Source: Wurfbainia villosa
Lineage: Eukaryota > Streptophyta > Magnoliopsida > Zingiberales > Zingiberaceae
Assembly: GCA_025175895.1 (NCBI GenBank)
Contig: CM046001.1
Location: 51,521,719-51,585,718 of the forward strand
DNA length: 64,000 nucleotides
Direction: 5' to 3'
The notes beneath the pieces are model-generated. The model did not search any database and was not told the origin of the DNA. It worked only from the letters and a program-made list of their open reading frames with translations. Positions 1 through 10,420 of the stretch are shown in pieces (the stretch's first letter is position 1; each line of letters starts with the position of its first letter). The position numbers and the translations under genes were made by a program.

Positions 1-377
1 AATACCCGACCCGTTTAAGCGCGACATAGGCGTGCTTCCGTCCCCGAGGCGTCATGTGCCGGTGAGAAAGGTGCGACAGGCGTGCTCGGCACGCTTTCGA
101 CTGTGTTGTCTGCGGGTAACCTCAACATGCCTGTGTCGTTCGGCATAGGCGGGTCAGTGTCAATCGCGCGATGCTTACGTTTAACATGTCGTGTCACTGT
201 AAACTGAAAAAAATAAAAACTCAAAATAAAATAAAATAAAATGACTAAAAAAATGAAAATAGCTTGGGTTGCCTCCCAAGAAGCGCTTGTTTAAGGTCGT
301 TAGCTTGACCCTCGATTACTCCTAGTTTTGGGGATATGGCTCGGAGTGTACTCTGCCCCTCTTTCCTCCTCAGCATT
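1..377 (-). other. Post-pol type non-coding region of the Athila-like element
   Basis: No coding domain is visible. The stretch near 255-300 reads on the minus strand as an AAGCGCTTCTTGGGAGGCAA motif, which I associate with sequence after the integrase in Athila-type elements. It follows protease almost directly, suggesting that most of pol is deleted. It also contains several short GTGTCG/CGACAC motifs like those in the LTR. Confidence 0.5.
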
Positions 378-1436
378 TCAGTTAGCATTAATGATCACAG
401 GATAAGTAGAGTTTTCGCCAAGAAATTCATACCTGAGTGTTGATGGAAGAGGCTTAAGTTCTACCTGTGGTGTTAGGTTGGGGTCGGAAATCTCCAGCTC
501 TTTATCCTCAAAATCCCTTTCGAGCTTATTAAGATAAGATTGTTCTGGTGCTCCTTCTAGTGCTATTGACTGGAAAATGTCAATCCTACAACAAACATCA
601 AAAATAGAAGGTTGTTTAACAACTTTTGAAAGGTCGAATTCAATTTTGTCATTTCCAAATGCAAGTGAGAGTTTGTGGTTCTTGACATCTATCATTGCCC
701 CTGCAGTAGCCAAGAAAGGTCTCCCCAAAATGAGTGGAATGCATGGGTCTTCATCCATGTCAAGCACTACAAAATCGACAGGAATAATAAAATTTCCCAC
801 CTGCACTGGTACATCTTTTAAGATTCCCAAAGGATATCTAATGGAGCGATCGGCTAACTGCAAGGCCATAGTAGTTAGTTTCATTTCTCCCAAATCCAAT
901 TTCTTGCATATGGAAAGAGGTATCAGATTGACAGTGGCGCCCAAATCGCAAAAAGCCTTATCAAAATTTGAGTCATTAATTATGCAAGGGATAGAAAAGC
1001 TACTCAGATCATTTAGTTTGGGAGGTACCATGTTCTTAATTAAAGCACTGCACTCCTCAGTAAGAGCCACTGTTACATGCTCCTTGACTTTTCTTTTATT
1101 GGTTAAGATATCCTTCAAGAACTTGGAGTATGTAGGCATTTGTTGAAGAGCTTCTATAAAAGGTATATTGATATATAGCTTCCTAATTACCTCAAGGAAC
1201 TTACCAAATTGTTCATCCAATTTTTCCTTAATCAGCCTCTGAGGGAACGGGATAGGGGGCTTATACGTTCTTGGTTCCTTATTCGGCACGCCTGTGTCGT
1301 TCGGCACAGGCCGGTCGTGTTGGCTGCTAGAGTGACCCGACATGGGTGTGTCGGCTGACACGCGCTCGTGGGCATTCTCTTCCCCAGGCGTGCCGCTGTC
1401 TTCTTCCAATTTTGACACGCTCGTGTCCTTTAGCAC
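378..1436 (-). pseudogene. Athila-type retropepsin (gag-pol fragment)
   Basis: A 352-codon frame coding for the aspartic protease of an Athila/Tat polyprotein. The active-site region CDLGATVNLIPLS is followed by the flap-like segment and ILGRPFLATAGA, the conserved end of the plant Ty3 retropepsin fold; DLGA in place of DSGA is normal for this branch. The N-terminal 80 residues are low-complexity linker whose DNA is full of GTGTCG-type motifs. The frame ends in TGA at a position where related elements continue toward RT. Gag lies just upstream in another frame, so the original single polyprotein is broken by a frameshift near 1450-1540. Confidence 0.75.
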
Positions 1437-1537
1437 AGGGGCCGCTTATTGAGCTCTGTCTCCTTCTAAAATCCTTCCACTTCTCAAACTTATGGAATTA
1501 CAATGCTCAGCTGGGTTTTTATACAATTTCTAGGAAA

Positions 1538-2959
1538 TCATCGGGCATCCTTGATCTTTGGTGTGATTTGGGAAATTTGATTTTCCAGCATTCTTGTGTG
1601 ATTAGTCAAATTATCAACCTTGCCTCCCAATTGCTTGATTGCCTCGGTATTAATTTGATGTTGCCGATTTGATTCTACAATATGCTGACGAAATTCATCA
1701 TTTATCTTCCCCTGACACGTAATAAAATTCTCCATCATCTTTTCTAAGCTCGACTTGGGTCCTGGCTGAAATTTCGAAGGTGCTCCAAAATTGTTCTGTC
1801 CAGAAGAATTTTGGTTGGCTCTATACAAAAAGTTGGGATGATTCCTCCAACCGAGATTGTACGTGTTCGAATAAGGGTTGCCACCATTAGACTTCTGATT
1901 AAAATTATTTAGCGCATCTACTTGCTCAATCCCAGCTCCCGATGATGGTGCGTGTAGGATTTGGCAATTCATCGCTACATGTCCTATTACACCACAGATC
2001 TCGCAAGTGACATTAGATGAGTTTACAGCTGATACATTAAAATGTTCGAGCTTTTGAGTTAACACATCGACTTTTTCACTGAGTAGATCAAGGGTACTTA
2101 CCTCAAACTTACCTGGCATTTTAGTTTGATATCCTCGTTCTGTAGCCCATTGGTGAGAATTCATTGCCACATTCTCGATGATCTCAAATGCTTCATCCAA
2201 CGTTTTGTTCATAAGAGCTCCTCCTGCAGCAGAATCAAGAGAAACTTTAGTAGCATACGAGATTCCATTGTAGAAAGTATGAACAATGAGCCACTTCTCC
2301 AGCCCATGATGAGGGCATTGCTGTAGTAATCCCTTAAATCTGTCCCAGGCTTCAAATAATGTTTCTCCATCCTTTTGCACAAAATTAGTGATTTGATGAC
2401 GAAGACTTGCAGTTTTGCTGGGTGGAAAATACTTGTCTAAAAATATTTGCTCCAGCTGATCCCAGGTAGTTATGCAATCTGCTGGAAGAGAGTGTAGCCA
2501 AGCTCTAGCTTTGTCCCGCAATGAGAAAGGAAACAAGCGCAATCTAATAGCATCAGCTGAGGCTCCATTCAGTTTTAAAGTCTTGTAAAATTCCAAAAAT
2601 ACTTCCAAGTGTATATTTGGATCTTCAGTGGGTGCTCCTCCGAATTGATGTTGTTGGACCATGGATAGTAGAGCTGGTTTCAATTCAAAATTGTTCGCTT
2701 CAATAGGGGGTCTTCTAATACTCGATTTCAATCCCCTTGTACTAGGTGCTGCATAATCCCTTAAAAGTTTATACTCGTTCTGGTCAGCCATGTCGAAGGT
2801 CAGATTGTCTTCCTGACATTGCTGAAATCGTCTTCTAGCAAGGAACGTTCTCTCTATCTCAGTATCAATATCGAGAATTTCCCTATTAAGTCTGTGCATG
2901 CAACAACAAGAGAGGCTCCCAAAACAAGAGTTCAGAATAGACACAAAGAATAGGAACAA
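1538..2959 (-). pseudogene. Athila-type gag with CCHC zinc knuckle
   Basis: A 473-codon frame with the plant Retrotrans_gag domain: motif RLRLFPFSLRDKARAWLHSL at about residues 140-160, then DKYFPPSKTASLR and the helical GLEKWLIVHTFYNG segment. A zinc knuckle CEICGVIGHVAMNC (CX2CX4HX4C) follows at about residues 318-331, then a Gln/Asn-rich tail. It would package element RNA in virus-like particles. The ATG chosen is the most upstream; the real start may be internal, near MADQNEYKLLRDY. After the stop at 1538 a second frame continues with CNSISLRSG, the usual gag-protease linker, so a frameshift separates gag from protease. Confidence 0.8.
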
Positions 2960-3011
2960 AAACAGATATCTAGATTAACTAAATCACGCTCAATTCAATA
3001 TTGAGTGCCAA

Positions 3012-3029
3012 TCCCTGACAACGGCGCTA
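3012..3029 (-). other. Primer binding site of the Athila-like element
   Basis: On the minus strand the site reads TAGCGCCGTTGTCAGGGA, very close to the TGGCGCCGTTGCCGGGGA site typical of Athila elements (tRNA-Asp type, from memory). It lies seven bases inside the end of the LTR, which fixes the orientation. Confidence 0.75.
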
Positions 3030-3035
3030 AAAACT

Positions 3036-4505
3036 TGATGTGTTATTTTTCACAAGTGCACGGTTGTCGTCAAGTAATAAAAATATCGGTCCCACAAGGA
3101 TTGGGACAATTATCGAATGATCATGATACCAAGTTATCTAGTCAATCAATTTGTGGATTAAGCAAAGAAACTGAGCAGTCAAGAACAATGAATGAGAAGA
3201 ATGAGCTAAAAGTCAATAGTTGAGGAGAATCTCAGGATATGGGTTTCTCCACATCGACGATTTATAAGGTGATTTAATTCTTTCCTACCCCTATTAGAGT
3301 TGTTTTGATGGAACCTATCCTAAGGTAAATCAACGGCCCCTTTCGAGGTCTACGCTAACTGTACCTATCAAACTCACTTTACCTGTCATGGTATTCGAGC
3401 GTAGGGGATCATAATCAGCAAAGGGGACCTGTCACGAGACCCCCGCAAACCTCCCTAGTCTTACCTCCGTTACTTGGTAAAAACTGGATTTGATAGATCC
3501 ATTAAGTCCATAAGAGTTCCTTTAGAGTCTAAATTTCCTTTTTCACAATAGGTTTGCACACGAGACCATAATCAGCTAAGGGGACCTGTCACGAGACCCC
3601 CGTAATTCCTCATAGATACACTACCGCTACTTGACAAAAGTTTATCCCTAGTTGGTTCTGGGTTTCGAGAACTTGGGTTCACTGTTAGGTACTTCCCCTT
3701 AGCTCCTTAGGTTTATCAATAAGAATCCAAAAACAGATCAAAACAAACAATAATTCAATTCAAGTAGTATAGATTACATCATCCATCATAAATCGTCAAG
3801 GGCTACTCCCCCATCCTAAGATTACAAGACACTACTCCATGGTCGAACAAGAATTGCTAGAGAAAGAAATTACGATACTTAGTGCCATTTGTGTTCCTCT
3901 GTTGTCCTTTTTGACCCTCCGTCGTCCTCCCTTAGGGTTAGAATATCTCCTCTTTTATAGCCTTGGCCTCCTCTTTAATTAAGGCAAAAGATTTTCCTTT
4001 AATTGAGACGAAGATCGCGGCTTCGTCAAGTTGCTCGCAGAAAAGGAAATCTGGAATCAGGACAACACGCCCATGCCAAATGAGGGCACAGGCGTGTCGC
4101 GTATTTCCCACCGACCGTGTTGTGCTTGAACGGGGCGTGTCGAAGGCTGAACTGGGGTGTGTTGAGCGCTGGAACTCCTGACACGGACGTGTCACTGATA
4201 ACATGCCTGTGTTGTTTTTATACGTCGGTCGTGTCAGCGCTTTGAACGGGGCATGTCGAAGGCTGAACTGGGGCGTGTTGAGCGCTGGAACTCCTGACAC
4301 GGACGTGTCACTGATAACACGCCTGTGTTGTTTTGATACGCCTGCTTCTTCGCCCTGTTAACATGAAAAACACCCAAAAGCAGTCTCTTCGTCCAAAATA
4401 TGCTAAACTTAACTAAATCATGATAAAATACATGCCTAGGACATGAAATGAGATAAAATGCATGCATATGGAGTAGTGAAAATATAGCATGATTTACACA
4501 CATCA
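3036..4505 (-). repeat. 5' LTR of the Athila-like element
   Basis: About 1470 bp bounded by an 8 bp inverted terminal repeat, TGATGTGT at 3036 and ACACATCA ending at 4505. The primer site follows one end and foreign Copia pol begins at the other. It contains two copies, about 157 bp apart, of a GGGGACCTGTCACGAGACCC block (near 3423 and 3580), and a 115 bp tandem repeat at 4126-4345. Confidence 0.8.
4126..4345 (-). repeat. 115 bp tandem repeat inside the Athila LTR
   Basis: Two adjacent units begin with TTGAACGGGGC at 4126 and 4241. Each contains GTGTTGAGCGCTGGAACTCC and a GACACGGACGTGTCAC palindrome, with only a few differences between units. Confidence 0.75.
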
Positions 4506-4506
4506 A

Positions 4507-6333
4507 CATCCCTACAGGAAATCCCCCATTGATAATGATATCAATAATAAAAACCAAGATATTTCCCAAAAATTTCAAAACTTGATCTTAGGGGGTAATG
4601 ATCAAGGGGGAGGAAGAGGAGATTCCAATAATGAGAGGAGAAAGGATGATAACAATGATCTAAATCAACTTGAAACGCCCCCTAGAACATTAATAATTCT
4701 TCAAAATCATCATCTAGACCAAGTTGTAGGAGAACTCTCTCAAGATGTTAGAACTAGGTCTTTTCATAGAACCCCCACTAGTCAAATAGCTCTCATCTCA
4801 CAATTTGAGCCCAAATCAATCAATGATGCATTACTTGATCCGGAAGGGATTCTAGCAATGCAAAAAGAATTGGCTCAATTTGAGAAGAGTCAAGTATGAG
4901 AGGTAGTCCCTATACCCAATGATAACACCATTATTACTACAAGATAGGTCTTTAGAAACAAACTAGATGATCAAGGAAACATAACAAGAAACAAAGCTAG
5001 GTTAGTTGCAAGGGGTTTTAATCAAATTGAAGAACGTGACTATAATGAAACTTATGCCCCGTTAGCTAGGTTAGAGTCAATTAAAATCTTATTAAGATAT
5101 GCCTCTTACCTAGGATTTAAACTTTATCAAATGGATGTAAAATCGGCATTCCTAAATGGATTTATTAAGGAAGAAGTGTATGTAGAACAACCTCCTGGGT
5201 TTGAGAGTGTAGACTATCCAAACCACGTATACAAGCTTAGAAAAGCTTTATATGGGTTAAAACAAGATCCTCAGGCTTGGTATGAAAAATTATCTTCTTT
5301 TTTAATCTCTAAGGACTTTAGAAGAGGCCAAGTAGATCAAACTCTCTTCATAAAGTCAAAATCAAAGGATATCTATGTAGCCCAAATATATGTTGATGAC
5401 ATCATTTTTGGATCAACAAATGATGAACTCCTTCAAGACTTTATAAAAAATATGGAGAATGAGTTTGAAATGAGTCTAGTTGGAGAATTAAATTTCTTCT
5501 TAGGTTTACAAGTTAAACAAACAAATGAAGGAATTTATATATACCAAACCAAATATGCCAAAGAAATGATTAAGAAATTTGGTTTGGAAAATGCTAAGGT
5601 AGTATCAACCCCAATGGCAACTAACACCAAAATAGATAATGATAATGAAGGCAAATCAATTGATTTAAAACTTTATAGGAGTATGATTGGTAGCCTACTC
5701 TACCTAACTGCTAGTAGACCCGATATCTTATTTACGGAAGGTATGTATGCTAGATATCAATCATGTGCCAAAGAGTCTCATTTAGTGGTCGTTAAGAGAA
5801 TTTTAAGATATGTCAAAGGCACACTAAATGTAGGACTTTGGTACCCTAGGACTAGGTCTTTTGACTTGATTGGGTACATCGATTCCGATTATGCCGATTG
5901 CAAATTGGATCGGAAGAGTACTAGTGTTGGATGTCAATTTCTTGGATCCTCCCTAGTTAGTTGGAGTAGTAGGAAGCAACCTTGTGATGCTCTTTCCACC
6001 ACCGAGGCCGAGTATGTAGCCATGGGTGGTTGTGTAGCTCAATTACTTTGGATGAGACACACTCTAGAGGATTATGAGCTACAATACTCCAACATTAAAG
6101 TCTATTGTGATAATGTGAGTACCATAAATTTGACCAAAAATCCGGTACATCACTCTAGGACAAAGCACATTGAAGTGAAGCATCACTTCATTAGATATCA
6201 TGTGGCAAAGGGGGGCATTAAACTCAACTACATAGAATCTAAGTCCAACCTAGCCGAGATTTTCACCAAGGCTCTCCCCGAAGTAGATTTTTCATCAATT
6301 AGGAGACAACTTGGAAGGTGCTTAGTAGAATAG
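4507..6333 (+). pseudogene. Copia A pol: reverse transcriptase and RNase H
   Basis: One frame runs to the TAG at 6331-6333 but is cut by in-frame TGA at 4897-4899 and TAG at 4945-4947, both where the family has Trp. The 5131-6333 part is open for 400 codons. Visible RT motifs are MDVKSAFLNG, KALYGLKQDPQAWYEKL and the catalytic IYVDDIIFGS. RNase H shows DSDYADCKLDRKSTSVG, STTEAEYVAMGG and the HIEVKHHFIRYHV end. It would copy element RNA into DNA in virus-like particles. The first residues derive from the connector after integrase; the Athila LTR abuts them. The open RT/RH part is well preserved. Confidence 0.85.
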
Positions 6334-7399
6334 AGGTTTAGTTTTGCATGATCCTATAGAAACCCTAGGATTATAATTTTATAGCATCTCACAAAACACC
6401 TAAGAAACTATGATTTTTGTATTGAGTCACTTAAACATCATGTGAGATGTTAGAAAGATGCACTTGGTTCATCATTCTTGTTATGATGCATTACTATGAA
6501 CCAAGGTGTCATCTAGAGACATTGATCCTTAATTGGATCAATCATTGGGAAGGCTTGTGTACAATTGATGTGCATATAATTATAAGAACATGATTGGAAA
6601 TGTCAAATAAAATATATTTTAAACTATGTTTATCATATTTTGAAAAATAGTTTTCACTTAATAAGCAAAAGTGATACAAAGTTTGCAAAAATCTTAAAGC
6701 TTTTACTAGCTTTCAAACTTGTATCAATTTAAGAATCTAGAAAATATATATTTTTCAAATTATTTTTCCTTGATAAATAATTATTTCATAAATGTTTCCA
6801 CAAAATTTCATGATTTTTCAATGTTTCTTAAATTTTTGACGCATTTTTGAATTTTAGCTGAAATCCTAAAATTGGCGTTTCAGGTTTGGCAGTCGACTGA
6901 TTCAGTATTCAGTCGACTGGCATGTTGATTTTTCTACAAATCAATCTTATTTCTTTGTCTTGTGTTAAATCTTAAGTGTCCTAACCCTATGGTATGATAA
7001 TCTTAGCAAGTAAGGGGGTGTAGGACTGTTTGATGCATTATTTTAGGGGGAGTTTCATTGTGTAATTTTTTCATCCCCAAAAATCCATATTGTTGGTGCA
7101 AAGTTAGGACATATTTTCATATTATTCTGTGCTCAACATGTTATTTACACATCATGAACAATGTCTTGCATTAAGGGGGAGCCTTATATCTATCTTACAT
7201 CTTAATTCAAGGCTTAATCAATTATATTCATTCTTGAATTTATTTTTCATAAGTCCTTCTCTTTTTTATGTGTGTAAAAGGGGGAGAAGGAGAATTAAGT
7301 TAGAATTCATATTAATATATGATGTTTATTTCTGATTATTTCTGAGTATATTTTAAATACCTAATTTAAATGATTGTCAAACATCAAAAAGGGGGAGAT
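6334..7399 (+). other. Copia A 3' non-coding region with multiple polypurine tracts
   Basis: AT-rich, no credible coding sequence. It carries several AGGGGGAG tracts (near 7046, 7175, 7280 and 7386), the last being the tract that abuts the LTR. Two AGTCGACT palindromes lie 20 bp apart at about 6893 and 6913. Confidence 0.65.
7386..7399 (+). other. Polypurine tract of Copia A
   Basis: AAAAAGGGGGAGAT immediately upstream of the LTR start, the expected plus-strand priming site for a Copia element. Confidence 0.75.
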
Positions 7400-7887
7400 T
7401 ATTGGTGCAACAATGCCCCCAAGTATTTATGTGTTTTGATGTTTGGATAATCATTTATAGTTAGGCAATATATGTGATCTAATCGCGAAAGTATTAAGTG
7501 ACAGGAAAAACCAAGTGTGAAGACTTGGTGGAAGAAAGTCTAAGTATGATCTTGGCAAGGGAAGGTCTTGGCAACGTAAGTCCAAGCATGTAGTCTTAGC
7601 GGTGTAAAGTCCAAATTGACCCTTGGCAAAGGAAGTCCAAAGGCAAAGTCTTGGAAGTATAACTCCAAGCATGTAGTCTTGGTTGCGTAAAGTCCAAGCA
7701 GACTTTGGCAAAAAGAGAAATCCAAGACATGACAAAACTGAGGGAAGCTCTTGGAGGCAAGCGCAAGGATGAAAGAGTCGCGGACTTGGAGAGATCCTGG
7801 AGGCGCAAGGCTGAAGGAAGAGCTAGAAGGTTGAGTCTATGTCTAGGGAGTTGATTTCAATTATGATTTAATCATACTTGAAGTGTA

Positions 7888-8240
7888 TCAGTCGACTGGT
7901 GCTTTGACCCAGTCGATTGATCAGTCAATCAACTGAAGATGGCTGAGGTCTGTGGTTCAACTATCGACTGCTAGGGTTTGGCAGTCAACTGGTCAACCAT
8001 TAGTTGACTGCTATACCCTAGCAGTCGACTGTTATAAGTGGACACAGGCACAAAAAGGTTTTGAGTCGATTGATTGTGAAGAGCAGTCGATTGATGACTC
8101 AATCAGTTGACTGATGGTATGATCAGTCGACTGATCGGAGTCTCGTTGAGCTATGATGACCGTAGATCAGTCTTCGTCAAAAACCGTTGGATGAGGTCAG
8201 CTAAAACAACAGTCAACTAATGGCTCGATCAGTCGACTGC
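7888..8240 (+). repeat. AGTCGACT palindrome array in LTR A
   Basis: Exact AGTCGACT copies near 7890, 8022, 8125 and 8231, with many one-base variants between them (AGTCGATT, AGTTGACT, AGTCAACT). The block ends about 30 bp before the TATA box. Confidence 0.8.
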
Positions 8241-8270
8241 TTCATCCCCAATGAGAAAATCAGTCTCTTC

Positions 8271-8285
8271 TCTATAAAAAGAGGC
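8271..8285 (+). promoter_or_regulatory. TATA box of LTR A
   Basis: CTCTATAAAAAGAGG in the LTR, downstream of the palindrome array and upstream of the R/U5-like part. This is the likely Pol II core promoter; the position is inferred. Confidence 0.6.
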
Positions 8286-8648
8286 CTTGGGGTGCTTGAG
8301 AGGGCTAGTGCTCTCATTCTTAACTATACTCTCAAGCTCTCCAAGACTTCTTAAGCTTTCTATTGCATTTTAACCTCTTCTTCCCTATTCTTTATTTCCA
8401 TCATTTGTAAGAAGAGGAGTGCTTTGTAAAATAAGGTTTTCTAGTGAAGGATTTGCTTGGATTGATCCACCTTACGGATCGTCGTGGAGTAGGAGCATAA
8501 TCTCCGAACCATGTTAAACAATCTTGTTAGCGCTTGTGTTATTTTTTCTCTTGTTTTCATTGCATATTTGTTTTGCTTCCGCTAATCTTATTTGTAGAAA
8601 CAAAAAGAGGCTGTTCACCCTCCTCTAGCCTTCCAAGGATCCCCAACA

Positions 8649-9957
8649 ACTTGGTCCAAGACGATAAGGAAGAATCCAAGGAGGAGGAAGAAAGCTTATC
8701 CTCTCTAGAGCTTGAAGAATCGGAGATTAAGAGGTGCTTAACATCCAAGGTAGAAGAAATAGAAGAGGCCTCCAATTCTAGAATTGCGGAGGAGGAGATT
8801 AGGCCTTCAATGCCAAAGGAAGAGCAAGAGGAGTCATCTACCTCTGGACAAAATGAAGAATAAATTCAAGACTCTCCTCTAGGTAACTCAAATGCAATTT
8901 ATAAATATAAAATCATATAACTTGCTTTGAGTGTAGGAAACAAGGGCACTACAAAAGTAAGTGCTCAAAAAGAGTCAAGAAGGCTCAACCGACACCAAAG
9001 GCAAAGGAGAGGACCAATGAAGTCGGAGCCCTAATTCACAAGAGAAAGGAACACATTGTGTGCTTTAAATGTAATAAAAAAAAGGGCATTATAGGAGTCA
9101 ATGTTTGAGGGGGAGTCACCCTTGCAAGGATAAAAGAGGAGTTTCACATGCAGGGGAAGCTAAGTAAACCCTAAGGTAACATTTAATAATGCTCTTTCTT
9201 TATACAACGATAAAAAAATATGCTAGGAATGATTTTAATACACTTGCTATTGTTAATCATGAAAAGCATGCTAGAAGTAAGTATTTTTGCTTAGGTGCAA
9301 AATCCTATGAATTTAAATCTAAGGACAAATCTAGACCCATTAACTCTAGGAATACCACACCTAAGGATAGGAAGGTAGAGAGTCTAGGCATTAACCCTAA
9401 GAAGGGTAGGCATATGCCTAGAAGGAAGAATAACTCCCAAAAGATAAATGAAAATTCAAAAATTATAAAAGGAAAATCAAGCTTTAAGGTTTAAGCTTGA
9501 GAAATTAGAAAGGACCCTTAGGAAGATGGAAGATTCAATTAAATGGTCAATGGTCAAAACCTAGGTTTTAGGAGGCAAGAGTCGTTTAAGGGAAAGAAAG
9601 GCTTGGGTCACAAGCCTAAGTCCAAGGAGGTTATGCCAACCTACCACAATGTTCCATTTAACTATGGAACAAGCTCTAGGTCTAGGAAAACTACGGTCAC
9701 AAGGGAAGTCATCCCTAGTGTTGACCATGGTAGATATCTAGTCGCTAAGGTTTCAAAGAAATCTAGGAAAGCCACTAACAAGGTTACAAGGGAAGTTATC
9801 CCTAGGATTAACCTTGAAAAGACCATAATAACCAAGGCTTCCAAACCTAGGAGGGTCATTAAGAAGGTATGAAGCGAAGTCATCCCTAGTGAATACCTTC
9901 TAAACCCAAGGAGCTCCATTAGGTATTGGGTTCCTAGGAGCATGTTTTCCTCACGCT
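8649..9957 (+). pseudogene. Element B gag, C-terminal half
   Basis: Coding remains begin abruptly after LTR A with an acidic Glu/Ser-rich segment (frame to 8863). A CX2CX4HX4C zinc knuckle, CFECRKQGHYKSKC, is at 8923-8964. A second knuckle near 9060 reads CFKCNKKKGHYRSQC, with one extra Lys from a poly-A tract. Then come basic segments and three 28-residue repeats. The end resembles the C-terminus of D and E gag, with IPSEYLLNP followed by RYWVPRS. Frameshifts and stops break it into short pieces. It would have encoded an RNA-packaging capsid/nucleocapsid protein. Confidence 0.65.
9696..9910 (+). repeat. Three ~85 bp (28-codon) repeats in the B gag tail
   Basis: Units begin with ACAAGGGAAGTCATCCCTAG or close variants near 9698, 9784 and 9868 and encode TREVIP/SEVIP followed by basic residues. 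The third leads into the conserved YWVPRS end. Confidence 0.6.
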
Positions 9958-10420
9958 AGATGGGTTTAGAGTGTGTCAACTCAAGATGGAAAGGTAGTTA
10001 TCCTAACCATAGTGAAGTTGGTACTTTAGGTCATTTTCAAGGTATTGTTATACTTTGAAAATGAAATTATAATTACATCCTACAAGAGTTTAGGATGTGC
10101 CAATGGATTTAATGGAAAAAAAAATTGATCAAAAATTAGCACAAATAGTTTAGAGTCAAAAGTGTGCCAAATTTGAGATTATGGCACACGTGAGGGAAAG
10201 TGTGTCAAATTTATATAAGTCTTAGCAAATGATAATTGAGCTTAAAACTTAGGTATTCTATACCTTTGTATGTTATACTTGCCATATTTTATTTGTCATA
10301 TGTTATGTCATGGCATCATATATTCACATGATCATTTTATAATGTCATGATAAGACTTAGGTTAATTATGTCATGCTTATACTTAGATTCATTTTTATGC
10401 ATGAAATAATACATCATTGT
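9958..10420 (+). other. Element B non-coding region, part 1
   Basis: AT-rich sequence after gag with no domain visible, ending at the solo LTR. Confidence 0.5.

Larger units (their letters stand above)
1..4505 (-). mobile_element. Athila-type Ty3/gypsy retrotransposon, 5' part, pol apparently missing
   Basis: Read on the minus strand the order is LTR (3036-4505), primer binding site, gag (1538-2959), protease (378-1436), then non-coding sequence running off the window edge. The primer site and the protease motif style place it in the Athila/Tat branch of Ty3/gypsy. It interrupts Copia A: the base after its LTR is the first base of a Copia pol reading frame. The other LTR and the second target-site copy are outside the window. 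RT, RNase H and integrase should follow protease but are not seen. Confidence 0.82.
4506..8648 (+). mobile_element. Copia A: Sirevirus-type Ty1/copia element, 3' part
   Basis: Plus-strand element cut at its left end by the Athila insertion. It contains RT-RNase H, a long AT-rich 3' non-coding region with repeated AGGGGGAG tracts, a polypurine tract and the 3' LTR. Gag, protease and integrase lie outside the window or are lost. Long LTRs, multiple polypurine tracts and domain order fit the Sirevirus (SIRE/Maximus) lineage. Confidence 0.8.
7400..8648 (+). repeat. 3' LTR of Copia A
   Basis: About 1250 bp from TATTGGTGCAAC (expected TGTTGGTG, first G changed to A) to CCCCAACA. The distal part has many CTTGG...CCAAG units (7510-7740). 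A dense block of AGTCGACT palindromes follows (7888-8240), then a TATA box, then the CACCCTCCTCTAGCC end typical of this lineage. What follows (8649) is not a primer site but the middle of another gag. Confidence 0.75.

Noticed and set aside
577..1146. 189-codon plus-strand frame
   Set aside because: Antisense shadow of the Athila protease frame.
7888..8240. Palindrome arrays as CRISPR-like repeats
   Set aside because: Spacing is irregular, the repeat is only 8-10 bp and degenerate, and the context is plant LTRs.
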